Below are positions 23,219 through 35,026 of a stretch of DNA of 64,000 nt, piece after piece; position 1 is the stretch's first letter, and every line of letters starts with the position of its first letter. A program made the translations under genes and the position numbers. The stretch is from Dryas octopetala (lineage: Eukaryota > Streptophyta > Magnoliopsida > Rosales > Rosaceae): NCBI GenBank assembly GCA_963921425.1, contig OY992835.1:4154001-4218000 (forward strand), in the 5' to 3' direction. Below the pieces are notes generated by a model, which made no database searches, had not been told where the DNA came from, and saw only the letters and a list, made by a program, of their open reading frames with translations.

Positions 23219-23739
23219 CTGGTCGGCGCTGGGGGGTGTTTGCCGGAGCCAGGGGCTGGCCAGGGCTGGCCGGTGATGGTGAGTGGGGGTGGCTGGGTGG
23301 TGCGTGCAGGGGAGAGGGTGCGGAGGAGAAGGAAACCGAGAGAGAGAGTGCGGGGAGAGAGAATAAATAGAGGGAGAGAGAGTTCTAGAGAGAGAAATTT
23401 CTAGAAAAATCTATTTTTTTTTTAAACCCAATTTGTCATTTTACGAAATTGCCCCTCACTTCAAACGCTCATATCTTTCAAACTGTAACTTGAAATGATG
23501 CGTGCTACGTGTCTATGAACTCGTGGACTCGAAACCTATCTAACGGACCCAAAGTCAAAATCAAAAGCCCACTAGTTTTAAAAGTCAACTTTTGGGTCAA
23601 GCCCAAGTTATAATAAATAAATAAATCAAAATCTTTAAAATAAAAATTCAATATCTTTTTTTTATAAAAAAAATCTCTTTAAAAACACAGTTAAATAAAA
23701 ATTTAAATTTCTAGTGAAAATTTGGATCGGGTCGTTACA
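20981..23739 (-). mobile_element. Element C 3' LTR (C1), main part
   Basis: Continuation of the LTR interrupted by A1, ending GGTCGTTACA at 23739. It contains a short array of 49-bp repeats (about 21690-21830) and a GC-rich, (GA)n-containing region (22930-23390). It matches C2 almost throughout. Apparent small ORFs in the GC-rich part are not supported as genes. Confidence 0.9.
23164..23215. repeat. (GA)n microsatellite in C1 LTR
   Basis: Uninterrupted GA run of about 50 bp. The same repeat with a different length occurs in C2 at 34977-35023, and degenerate GA-rich sequence occurs in C3 near 60580-60650. Confidence 0.95.
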
Positions 23740-23756
23740 ACCTTCCCCCCTTACAA
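23740..23756 (-). promoter_or_regulatory. Element C polypurine tract
   Basis: On the minus strand TTGTAAGGGGGGAAGG lies directly against the 3' LTR (which starts TGTAACGACC in element orientation). This marks C1 as the 3' LTR. Confidence 0.8.
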
Positions 23757-24204
23757 AAATTTCGTCCTCGAAATTTAGTAGAAATCTTTAATTTAAGTGA
23801 ATTGTAGTTGCAAACTTCTTATTGCCCATCAAAACTGATTCGTCTCTACAACGAACCTAAATAAATTAAGTAAACCTCAAAAATAAAAACTTGAAAATGT
23901 GGTAGAAACGCCAAACCCTAGATAAAGTTTTCAGGGATAAGACCATTACGAAATAAATCAATTTAAAACCTTTAAATCATTTGAAAACCACTCTAACCCA
24001 CAAATCGAGAAATTTTATCTCTTGTCTACAATCAAGACGAGAATACGTGACACGCAAGAGTGTGTGTGTGTCCCAGAGTCTATCAAAAATGTTGCATTAT
24101 GCCCAAAGATGAATAACGTACCCATGATGACGTCTGGTGAAACCAACGCATCCTGCTGCGTCATGGCGAAGATTCTGCCCTGGACTCTGGGGCGTCCTGG
24201 CTGA
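23757..24204 (-). pseudogene. Element C gag end/protease remnant and 3' end
   Basis: On the minus strand from 24204 the frame reads RIFAMTQQDALVSPDVIMGT and then FLIDSGTHT near 24075-24110. This is the gag-protease junction and the aspartic-protease active site (D-S-G) of Tekay/Del-type elements. The reading frame then dissolves and by about 23800 the sequence is the 3' terminal region. All of RT, RNase H and integrase is deleted. The segment is continuous with 31620-31690 across the A2 insertion. Confidence 0.75.
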
Positions 24205-26065
24205 TGTTGATTGTGTTTTCTTAGAATAAAATAAACAATTATCTCATTCCAAGTATACTCGCAAGTGCACGAATCGCATCAGTAGCAAAGCGTACAAGCA
24301 CGAGGTCGATCCCACAGGGAATGGTTAATAAACAACAAATCAATTCAATAATCAATAGAATAACTAAATGGGGGGGTTTTGGAAGATGGAACACACGCAC
24401 ACACACTTTATTCTATCTTGCAATGTTAATTTTCGGTTTCAAATCAGATAAGCATGCAATAACCATCCAAGGCTAATGACAGTTAATTTGAACACAACAT
24501 ATTAAAGTTTGACTGCTAAAAAGGTTTGGCTAGTTACTTTCTCGCAATTGTTCTCCTAATGCATAAACTAAGAGCTTCTTGGGCCTTCCTTAGCCAGTTA
24601 ACCTACATGTTCCCTAGTTCAAGCTAAGGCAGCTGTTACCCATGCATGAGTCATTAAGTTTTATGAGAACGTCAAACATGCACAACATATAAGCTTTGAC
24701 TATTTCCTTATAGAGGTCACCCAACCCCACTACCAAGAATAATCCCTTATTCCCTTGTTACTTGTAGTTTAGTGTCTTTGACTATTTCACAGCTAAACCT
24801 AACGAATAAACTAGATGCAATTACCCTAAGGTGGCCAGTCAAAGGATGCAAACAACTAGTGACGGGTTCTAATAGATAGTGGAAATTTAATACATGCAAA
24901 CATCAAACTAACAGACCAAGAGACGGATAAACGATTTGTTAGAGCATACGAATCCATTAATCGACCTACGACTAACATGCAAGATAGAATAACTAACCTA
25001 CATACTTAAATTAAATAAATAAAAACAGCAACAATAAATAAAGAAATCCCAATTCATGCTTGCAATAAAATCAGAAACACAACTTAACTAAATTTAAAAG
25101 CATAAACTAAATAAATTAAGAACATCAACTAAATAAAATCAGAGTCACAAACTAATTAATTTCAGAAACATAAACTAAATAAATTCAGAAACATAAATCA
25201 CATGCAATCAGAATTCTAGAAGGAAAAAGAAAACAAAATCAGGGATTCAAACACAAGGGTGGCTGCGGCAAGGAGAGAGGAAGAAGGAGGCACCTAGCAA
25301 GCAGGAGGAACTCACGGCAAGGTGAGCTAGGGCTTGAGGCAGCAGGCTGGTCCTTCTCTCTCTCACTTGTCACGCCATTTTCTCTCTCTAGAACTCTCTG
25401 AATTCGGCACTCTCACACTTTCTCTAACTTCTGAAAATAAAAACCTAAAACTGAAAATTAAACTAGCAAGAGGTAGGAGACTCTAGGGTTTTGAAGTACA
25501 TGATGTATTTATAGAGGTGCAATCCTTGAGAGGCAAGGAGAAGGTGACTTGCGGCAGCAGCTAGGGTTAGGGTGCAATGGGCTTGCGGCAAGGGCTTGTC
25601 CTCTTGGGCTTAAGTGGCGCAACTAGGATTCCTTGAAAATGAAGGATTCCTTATCCATTTCGACTTCTCGTAATGACCATATTGCCCCTGGGGTCTCCTA
25701 GTGTCATTAGGACTCCTTTCCCTAGTTGGGTTAGGTTTCCTAGTTCAACCAGGATTTCCTGTTCGAATCAGGATTTCTCATTTCTGGCTCCGCAATGATG
25801 GTTCTGGACTTGATGTTTCCTAGTGTGACTAGGAATCCTCATTTGACTAGGATTTCTGCACTTTTCCTGGTTTGACCAGGATTTCACTCGTTTTCCTGGT
25901 TTGACCAGGAAATGTCCCAAAATGGCTCCATTTGCTTCTTTTTCTCATTTCTGCTTCATTTGACCTGAAAACACAAAAACAAGACAAGAAACACAAAATA
26001 TCGAGTTCTAACACTCTAGGTTAAGGAATTAGTATCATAAAGTGATGCAAAATGCACACTCATCA
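24205..26065 (-). mobile_element. A2 3' LTR, internally deleted
   Basis: Lacks about 450 bp present in its partner LTR. The sequence jumps at about 25617 from 'cttaagtggcgca' to 'actaggattcc', corresponding to 30722 and 31175 in the right LTR, with a shared 'gca' at the junction. Confidence 0.9.
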
Positions 26066-28072
26066 CACCCCCAAACTTAGATTTTGCTAGTCCTCGAGCA
26101 AATAAAATAAAGCATAACCAAATAAAATAACTCATCACATCCCAACAATTGAATTCATGCGCACAACCATTAATCACATAGGTAAGTAAAGCATATAAAT
26201 TGTATTCTCCATATTCTAATAACATTTCAAATAACATACCTCACTCCTCTATTGTCATATAGGCCATCCTTGACACAAATCCAGGTGTTAGATAAACAAA
26301 ACTAAATCAATACATACACAATAGATTCAACTCCAATCCTCACTATGGCATACTGTCAATGATAAACACTCAAGAATTGGGCTGATATGTGCACTCAAAG
26401 TATATGTGAGAAGAAAATATGTAACAAAAACAATTAGCTCACATATGTACATGAAATAACGGCACATTTAGAAAGAAATACTGATCTCATGAAAAGAAAT
26501 CCAAATGCTTGAAATAGAATCAATAACCATAGACTCTCTTCTCAAATAGACTCCACATAAGTATAATACACACCTCTTGAGATCAGCTAGGGCTTTAATA
26601 GGGTTATAATGAAGGCTTAGGCTGGGATAGGGTATTGAAATGAAAGGGAGACACAAAGGGCTAACTCCATGGCATTGCAAGCATTAAAAGAACATTTTGA
26701 GGTATACCTTGCTTTTTTGCACTTGATAGCTCAATTTGACTCTTTTTTGCTCACTTTTTCTTTTGAAACCGTCCCATCTTTTTTTCTTTGATTTCTTTTC
26801 TTTGGGAACGACATACATACTTTTCTGACACATTTTTGTATAAGCTATGCATTTTCTCTTCTTTTTCATCTCAATCAACATGTAAACACATTGCAACACC
26901 ATAAATAGGGTAAAACGGGTAAAAGGGGTGTAACACCCCCAAACTTAGGGTTTGGTATGGGGTAACAAAGAAAACGGCTTAAAAGGCTCAAAATGGGTAA
27001 CTAAGGATAAAACATGTAATGGGTAGGCTTTCAGGCTATGGGGTACACAAACAGGGCCTAAATTCATTTCTCAAGAGTTATGCAAATACGGCATGCTTTG
27101 TGTACACAAGAAAAGAGTTCTAGCTCATTGATTCAAGATTATGCATATTCCAAACAAATGACCAAATGAAAGACAATGAGATCAAAACAACGACTTATAT
27201 GACAATGATAGAATCAGAGTGGCGCGCAACACTCAAGAATTGAAGAACAGGGCTCAAAAGCTCACTTAGGTCATGCAAGTCTACTCTATTATGCATATAA
27301 TCATCAGAAATGCTAATCACAACCTAAATTTATATCAACAAGGCCAAATGACATAGAATTGCAAGATATGTTATGGAACACTATTAGAATGAAAAGAACA
27401 CCAAATATACACACAATACTAAAACATGCTCATAACAATCATGCCCATTCAAATCAATTAGTTGGGGACTCAAACGACCTGAAACAACCAAAATGACTCA
27501 AAAACTTTTTGTTTTTAAAACAATGTCGCACACTTCCAAAGAGTCACATCCATCACTAAGGTGGATGAAATCTAAAGAAACCGTGCATTTTGATGTGGGT
27601 TTTGACACCCTAAGTTTAAAAACACAAGAAAAAGTTTTTCCTAACCTAAAAACACAAAAAAAAAAACGAAAAACTTTTTTTTTTTCTTTTTTCTAAAAAC
27701 ACTTAAAAACACTTAAAACACCTAAAACACTTGTTCTAACCTAAAAACACTTACAAATGACAAATGCCTTCCCCCCCACACTTAAATGATACATTGCCCT
27801 CAATGTATAAGAAATAAATGTAAGAATGATCAAATTAAGTGAAACGGGAAATTGCAACTATCCAAAACCAAATAAACACACCAAAACGAAAAATTGTCTT
27901 ATGAAGCGAAATAAAGAAACTGTTTACTTGCGGCTGCAAGTGTGGACACTCCAAGGGTAGGCGTGGCCTCCTTGGTCCTCAATGACTCCTCCTCCATTAT
28001 TCGAAACAAAAACTTGGGTTGCCTCCCAATCAGTGCTTGTTTTTCTGTCTTCAGCCTGACATTGCCATTCCT
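26066..28072 (-). mobile_element. A2 polypurine tract and 3' non-coding internal region
   Basis: Begins with the complement of AAGTTTGGGGGTG next to the LTR. The remainder parallels A1 11893-12379 plus 14792-16313, with the same T-rich tract (26745-26805) and polypurine-like block near 26935. No gene is seen. Confidence 0.8.
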
Positions 28073-29134
28073 CTATTTGCGTCCTTTCCTTTTCTTCTTG
28101 CCACTGCTACTCTCGGCACTCCCTAAGAACGCACTGAAAAAGCTCTCCATTTCTGACTTCTCCTCTCCATAAAAAGTGATCTCCTCGTTTTGTGGCATCT
28201 CGGAAGTGAGACAATACACCTCTTGCTTGGTGTAGTGCCAAATCTTCATGGTACTCTCCAATGCTTTGTACTCCATGTTAGAGGTGCACAAAAATGGTCT
28301 CCCAAGAATAATAGAAACGTCGCCCGGAAGTCTCGGCACATCTAGCACTATGAAATCAGAGGGAATTAGTAATTTACGACATTTAACCAAAACATCCACA
28401 AGCATACCAAGGGCTTTCTCGACTGAAGAGTTGGCGAAGCGAATGTTCAAATCAAACGGTTGCAAATCAGCCTCCACAAATCCAAGCCTCTCCAACACAA
28501 CCAGCGGCATGACATTGATAGCTGAGCCATTGTCAATTAAGGCATTGGCGATCTCATACTCCCCTATGCTGCATGGTATGACCAACGAGCCCGGATCCCT
28601 CTTCTTGCTTGGAAAAGATGCAAAGAGATAACCACAAATCTCCCTAGGAACGTTGTGACTATGCCCCTGCTCCTCAACCTTCTTCTCAATAGACTTCAAT
28701 TCCCTCATGGTTGCTGGAAACTTGGTGACGTCGATGTCCGGAATGAGGGGAATCACACGTGTATCAGCTTTCTCCTCAATCATGTCCGGATCCTCCTCTT
28801 CCTCACTATCAATGATCTCAATCACCTCCTTAGTTTTGACCACTCTAACTCTCTTTCTTGGAGTTGTTCTCAAAATAGCATTTACATGCTTCTCATTCTT
28901 CGGGTTGACGATGGGTTGACTGGGCAGCAAGGGTGCTGAAAAGTGACTCAGGGGCTGCGGCGCATTCTCATTTGTCTCAGCCATGTCGACACTTCCAATC
29001 TCCTCACTACTCGAATCTGATGCACTAGGTAGAGGGCTGCCTTGAAAGGTACCTAAAGCTTCGTTCTTGAACTTCTCTAACCTTGCAATAACTTCAGGGT
29101 TCATAAAATAACACCTAATCAAGAGCAAACACAC
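28073..29134 (-). CDS. A2 gag(N-term)-protease ORF with in-frame gag deletion
   Basis: An uninterrupted 353-codon frame. The likely start is the Met of MNPEVIARLE (codon 11, the equivalent of MNPEL in A1). Residues 11-72 match the A1 gag N-terminus, rich in Ser/Glu and ending SHFSAPLLPSQP. From there the frame continues directly as the protease region, with acidic SEEEEDP, ALIDNGSAINVMP (near residues 205-220) and IILGRPFLC, to a basic KKKRKGRK end. About 365 codons of gag core found in A1 are missing. The protein therefore could not form particles by itself. The putative catalytic motif has Asn after Asp, as in A1. It is likely untranslated or only incidentally open. Confidence 0.7.
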   Translation of the reverse strand: MCLLLIRCYFMNPEVIARLEKFKNEALGTFQGSPLPSASDSSSEEIGSVDMAETNENAPQPLSHFSAPLLPSQPIVNPKNEKHVNAILRTTPRKRVRVVKTKEVIEIIDSEEEEDPDMIEEKADTRVIPLIPDIDVTKFPATMRELKSIEKKVEEQGHSHNVPREICGYLFASFPSKKRDPGSLVIPCSIGEYEIANALIDNGSAINVMPLVVLERLGFVEADLQPFDLNIRFANSSVEKALGMLVDVLVKCRKLLIPSDFIVLDVPRLPGDVSIILGRPFLCTSNMEYKALESTMKIWHYTKQEVYCLTSEMPQNEEITFYGEEKSEMESFFSAFLGSAESSSGKKKRKGRK

Positions 29135-29264
29135 AATCAGTAGAAAGACTGCTCATAAAGGCATGGCATTTATTAAAAACTTAAAATTAACCAAAAATAA
29201 AATCTAACTAATATAACCTAATTCTAATGACTAATTAAACCAATTCATTGATATTAGACACCAT

Positions 29265-29282
29265 TCCCCGGCAACGGCGCAA
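29265..29282 (-). promoter_or_regulatory. A2 primer-binding site, tRNA-Asp type
   Basis: On the minus strand TTGCGCCGTTGCCGGGGA, matching tRNA-Asp except for one base at its second position. It lies 6 bp inside the 5' LTR. Confidence 0.85.
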
Positions 29283-29288
29283 AAAACT

Positions 29289-31619
29289 TGTTGATTGTGT
29301 TTTCTTAGAATAAAATAAACAATTATCTCATTCCAAGTATACTCGCAAGTGCACGAATCGCATCAGTAGCAAAGCGTACAAGCACGAGGTCGATCCCACA
29401 GGGAATGGTTAATAAATAACAAATCAATTCAATTAATCAATAGAATAACTAAATGGGGGGGTTTTGGAAGATGGAACACACGCACACATCACCACACGCA
29501 CACACACTTTATTCTATCTTGCAATGTTAATTTTCGGTTTCAAATCAGATAAGCATGCAATAACCATCCAAGGCTAATGACAGTTAATTTGAACACAACA
29601 TATTAAAGTTTGACTGCTAAAAAGGTTTGGCTAGTTACTTTCTCGCAATTGTTCTCCTAATGCATAAACTAAGAGCTTCTTGGGCCTTCCTTAGCCAGTT
29701 AACCTACATGTTCCCTAGTTCAAGCTAAGGCAGCTGTTACCCATGCAGGAGTCATTAAGTTTCATGAGAACGTCAAACATGCACAACATATAAGCTTTGA
29801 CTATTTCCTTATAGAGGTCGCCCAACCCCACTACCAAGAATAATCCCTTATTCCCTTGTTACTTGTGGTTTAGTGTCTTTGACTATTTCACAGCTAAACC
29901 TAATGAATAAACTAGATGCAATTACCCTAAGGTGGCCAGTCAAAGGATGCAAACAACTAGTGACGGGTTCTAATAGATAGTGGAAATTTAATACATGCAA
30001 ACATCAAACTAACAGACCAAGAGACGGATAAACGATTTGTTAGAGCATATGAATCCATTAATCGACCTACGACTAACATGCAAGATAGAATAACTAACCT
30101 ACATACTTAAATTAAATAAATAAAAAAAGCAACAATAAATAAAGAAATCTCAATTCATGCTTGCAATAAAATCAGAAACACAACTTAACTAAATTTAAAA
30201 GCATAAACTAAATAAATTAAGAACATCAACTAAATAAAATCAGAGTCACAAACTAATTAATTTCAGAAACATAAACTAAATAAATTCAGAAACATAAATC
30301 ACATGCAATCAGAATTCTAGAAGGAAAAAGAAAACAAAATCAGGGATTCAAACACAAGGGTGGCTGCGGCAAGGAGAGAGGAAGAAGGAGGCACCTAGCA
30401 AGCAGGAGAAACTCACGGCAAGGTGAGCTAGGGCTTGCGGCAGCAGGCTGGTCCTTCTCTCTCTCACTTGTCAGGCCACTTTCTCTCTCTAGAACTCTCT
30501 GAATTCGGCTCTCTCACACTTTCTCTAACTTCTGAAAATAAAAACCTAAAACTGAAAATTAAACTAGCAGGACGTAGGAGACTCTAGGGTTCTGAAGTAC
30601 ATGATGTATTTATAGAGGTGCAATCCTTGAGAGGCAAGGAGAAGGTGACCTGCGGCAGCAGCTAGGGTTAGGGTGCAATGGGCTTGCGGCAAGGGCTTGT
30701 CCTCTTGGGCTTAAGTGGCGCATGCAAGTCAGCTAGGCCCCCCTCCCTTGCGCATGGGCTGCTGGTCTTGGACCTTGATGTGCTTTGGGCTCACATGTGT
30801 TGGGCTGAAGTGGCTTGCACAAGATGGGCTAGGGTTTCACTCCATGGGCTTCCACCTTGGGCTTGCATCTTGGGCTTGCGCATGGGCTTTGGGCTGCTAG
30901 GGTTTGCATGGCATGCATGCGCATGCATGGGCTGCCATCTTGCTCCTTACGCATGGGCTTTGGGCTGCTAGGGTTTGGGCCCATGCATGTGCATGCATGG
31001 CCCATCTTGGTTCGGCATCCCTTAGGCCCATGGGCCCTTGACTTTTGACTTCCCATTTTGTCCCTCATTTCCATTTGAATTCAAATTCATTTCTTCCCTG
31101 CATTCATTTCCATGGATGTCCACCATCTTCTGGAAGCTTCTGGAACCTTGACTTTGTCCAACATTTCCTGGTGCAACTAGGATTCCTTGAAAATGAAGGA
31201 TTCCTTATCCATTTCGACTTCTCGTAATGACCATATTGCCCCTGGGGTCTCCTAGTGTCATTAGGACTCCTTTCCCTAGTTGGGTTAGGTTTCCTAGTTC
31301 AACCAGGATTTCCTGTTCGAATCAGGATTTCTCATTTCTGGCTCCGCAATGATGGTTCTGGACTTGATGTTTCCTAGTGTGACTAGGAATCCTCATTTGA
31401 CTAGGATTTCTGTACTTTTCCTGGTTTGACCAGGATTTCACTCGTTTTCCTGGTTTGACCAGGAAATGTCCCAAAATGGCTACATTTGCTTCTTTTTCTC
31501 ATTTCTGCTTCATTTGACCTGAAAACACAAAAACAAGACAAGAAATACAAAATATCGAGTTCTAACACTCTAGGTTAAGGAATTAGTATCATAAAGTGAT
31601 GCAAAATGCACACTCATCA
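29289..31619 (-). mobile_element. A2 5' LTR
   Basis: A 2331-bp LTR with the family termini. The minus-strand TATA box (CTATAAATACATC) lies at about 30602-30614. It retains the 'gcatgcatgggct'-rich segment that is deleted from the partner LTR. Confidence 0.92.
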
Positions 31620-32735
31620 GCTGACCCCTCTGTTGTTCTCCACCTCTACTGGCATGGCTTGACTGGGCACCACTACGCTTCCGCTGCGCCACTATGATTA
31701 ACCCTTTGATCTCTAAATGTATCCAACATAAAATATGATCGCGACTTCAAGTATCGTTAATTACTACATCTTCCACACCATTCCTTACGTATCCATGAAA
31801 ATGAGAAATAAATTATGATCGTGAACTAAGGGATCACCTTCAAGCTCCTATCATTTCCTTAGCAATGTGTGATGTATTCAGGTCTATCTCGACTCCAACT
31901 ACCAAGACTTCCATCACAAGATACTTATGTTTCCAAAATGGCCTAGCTCTTCATTACCATCCATAAGTTATCATCAATCCATCGAGTACTCACATGCCCC
32001 AAGTTAAGAAAGCTAGATTAGTGGAATTACAACACTTTCAAGCTCACTCTTTTAAATAAAAACATCACTTCATATGTCATCGCTTTGTGATGTCCCTCCA
32101 CTTCTAATATCAACCCTTACTTAAACCCAATACTTGGATCTCTTGCTCTCCATATGCCTACCACCTTCTAATTTCTCCTATCATCCCTTTAAGTCACGTC
32201 TCTCTCTACTCAAATTCCTTCATTGTCCTCATTAGACTTCCAATATAAAAACAATTCATTTAACCCTTAATCGTTATTATGATATCTTTATCCTAATACA
32301 CAAGCATCTATCCTTCGCCATCCTTATTATAAACCATCAAAGTTTAACTAAACTTCACTGTGTCACATCTTAGATACTTAATATCTAGGGAAAACTACAA
32401 CTCTAATAAAGTTAAATTCCATAAAATTCCAACTTGATTTCCTCGAATGGGCTTCAAACAAAGAACTAAAACATTTAACAATACGCTTTCAATTTCGTAG
32501 TTACTAATTACCAAGAACAAATCCTCACGAGTACGATCCAAATTGTAATACGAGCATATCGTAAACGTAACACTCACGTTATTCTAATAAACTACACCCC
32601 CAAAACTTACCACAAACTTCTTGAGGTCAGCCACGTCGAGAAGCCATATCCATATCCATACTAGCGGAGGAAAACCTTTTTGTACACTGAAAGATGCACA
32701 GGAGGTGCGGAGTCTACAGGAATCTAAACCCTAAT
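31620..32735 (-). pseudogene. Element C gag tail and leader remnant
   Basis: On the minus strand 31620-31690 encodes the hydrophilic gag tail (GEQQRGQPGRP) leading into the protease remnant left of A2. From about 31700 to 32735 only non-coding, stop-rich leader-like sequence is seen. The gag core, matrix-like region and zinc knuckle are absent. A large deletion between the leader and the gag tail is inferred. Confidence 0.6.
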
Positions 32736-32747
32736 GCTCTGATACCA
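32736..32747 (-). promoter_or_regulatory. Element C primer-binding site, initiator tRNA-Met
   Basis: On the minus strand TGGTATCAGAGC lies 3 bp inside the 5' LTR. It is the standard complement to the 3' end of plant initiator tRNA-Met and fixes C2 as the 5' LTR. Confidence 0.92.
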
Positions 32748-32750
32748 AGT

Positions 32751-34977
32751 TGACAGGACCGCCCCCGGATTCCACCCTGAAACCCGGAGAGGTCCTGCGG
32801 GAATCCAAAATCAAGGAAAATCCTAACGAAAATTCGGCAGAATTTCCCCTGAAAATGGACTAACCCAGAAATTTCAAACCTGTTAAAAAAACTTCTAAAC
32901 AGCAACCACCTCTACCACAACCAAAAAGGGTCTCAGACCCAACAATTTCACAGAGAAACCTATTCAATATTTAAAGTGGTTATCAGAGCCTCTATTCTAT
33001 TACAAGGAATTTCTACAAAGATTAAATAGCGCCTACACGGTCCGAGTAGGGAGATGGACGCAAATGCCTCGACGTTATTGGCTCGACCTCCACCAAAGCT
33101 ATTACCTGGGGGTACAATTTAAGACAAAACAAAATAATCCGTGAGACAAACTCAGTGAGTGGACAGTTTAATAAAAACAAAAACAAAAGTAAACTTCCTG
33201 TTTCAGAAAATCCTTCAAAACCACGTTTAGCTCTAAGACCTCACGTCACTCTTTGAAATCACCCAGTTTAAAACCATAAAGTTTATTTAAACTTAAGAAA
33301 TCCCATTAAACAATATATATTTCTCAAGATAACCATTTCTTAAAACAAACGAACCGTAAAACATCGTAACAAACCTTGATAGAATTCAAAAGAAATCCCT
33401 CACTTAAAAACATATTTAATAATTTCTGAAAATAACCAATTTCATTTTCCACCATGCTATATACCCTGAATAACCTGGCCATACACCTGTGCGGAATTCC
33501 TGCATCACACAGCCAGGCAATATCCTGGCCATACACATGCGTGCAGTGAAATCCAACACGTGCAGGCAATATCCTGGCCATACACACGTGCGAATAAAAT
33601 CAACACGTGCAGGCAATCTTGGTCATACGTGCACGCAGAGCAGCCCCCCAAAGGGCGAAGCATCCCGACACACGGCCCAAAGCCTATATGTGCATCGTGA
33701 TGGGTCCCAAAGACCTATTAAATCTGATAACCTGGAGGGTACTGCAAAGGTGGTTTGAAAACCAATTTTTCCATAACCCAAATAAATCTGTTTTCCACCA
33801 AGAATAGAATTATTGTACTTTCCCAAGAAACTTTAATTTCCATAAAACTTATTGCATAATTCCAACTTAATTTCAAAATACATAAGTCAAACCAATCTTT
33901 TCGACCAAAAACCGAAATGATAAAATAAACCATATGTATAGAGTAAGAAGCTAAAATCCTTTCCAAAAGAAATTTATCAACTCCAATAACCCATCAAGTA
34001 AAACCATATTTTAAAACTTATATACGAGGGAAAATGAAAAGCCGAAATCCAACATTTATTTATCAAATCTAAGATCAACTCAAGATGCTTAACATAATTA
34101 AATAATGAAGTTTCATAAAAATTCGTTGATAAGTCAAAAGTTCACTCCCATAAATTATTTCTCAATCTAAAACTCAAAACAATCAAATAAATAAATTCCT
34201 AAGGTTTAAAAATGCTTTTAAAAACAAAGTCCACTCACAGAGATAGCCTTAGCTTCGATCCTTCACCGAATCGTCACGTGCCTCGGTAGTGTCACCTCAC
34301 TTGGGGGTTATCCAACAGTTAAAACGATACCCGCAAGGTGTCCGTTCACGAGCCAAGTTGAAACTTTCGTTGCTCAAGTCGCACCCATCTATACAAAAAC
34401 ATTAACCAACTCAGTTTTGGTACTCAAAATAGCGCTAAATAATTTACGTGGCAGCTAGATGGTCAGAACCCCCGCCGTCGCCGCTCAAAGTGGCGGCACC
34501 AAAACTAGATTTCACAAATTTCTCCGAATTTCCTCCAATTTTTCAATCCTACACAGCCATTGGGTTTCCTAGAGACAAAATTTATCCAAAACAACATCAC
34601 AATAGCCCCCCAATCCGAAACCCACAGAAATTCCGAAATGACCCTAAACCCCTATATTCCATCTTCAGCAAATTCTCAAAATTGAACAACTAAACCATAA
34701 GAGGGTGAAAGCACACTAAGAAGCAAAGGAAACCCACCTATTTTCGAAGTGGATGGCGCTGTAGCTTGGCCAGAATCCGACGAGACAGAGGGTATCTCTG
34801 GCGTCGTTACTGTGCGCGTGGGGCTGGGCTGGCTGGAGGAGTGGCCAGGAGAGATGGTCGGCGTCGGGAAGGCTCGCCGGAGGTCTCAGGTGGCCGGAAT
34901 GGCCGGCGGCGTGGGTTTTGGGTGGCTGGGTGTAGAGGTTGGGTGCGCACAGAGAAAGGGGAGAGAGAAAAAACACG

Positions 34978-35026
<49 letters not shown>

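Larger units (their letters stand above)
24205..31619 (-). mobile_element. Element A2: deleted family A retrotransposon
   Basis: Left LTR 24205-26065 (1861 bp) and right LTR 29289-31619 (2331 bp) are flanked by perfect GCTGA duplications (24200-24204, 31620-31624). It is inserted in the gag-protease region of element C. Both LTRs begin TGTTGATTGTG, a variant not seen in other copies, which confirms the pair. The interior has a PBS, a 353-codon ORF and the non-coding 3' region, but no pol. Two internal deletions relative to A1 are described under findings. Confidence 0.92.

Noticed and set aside
22906-23404. ORFs rich in Arg/Glu repeats (ERERER) in C1 and their mirror in C2 (34716-35178)
   Set aside because: They arise from the (GA)n microsatellite and GC-rich part of the C LTR; unit number differs between the two LTRs.
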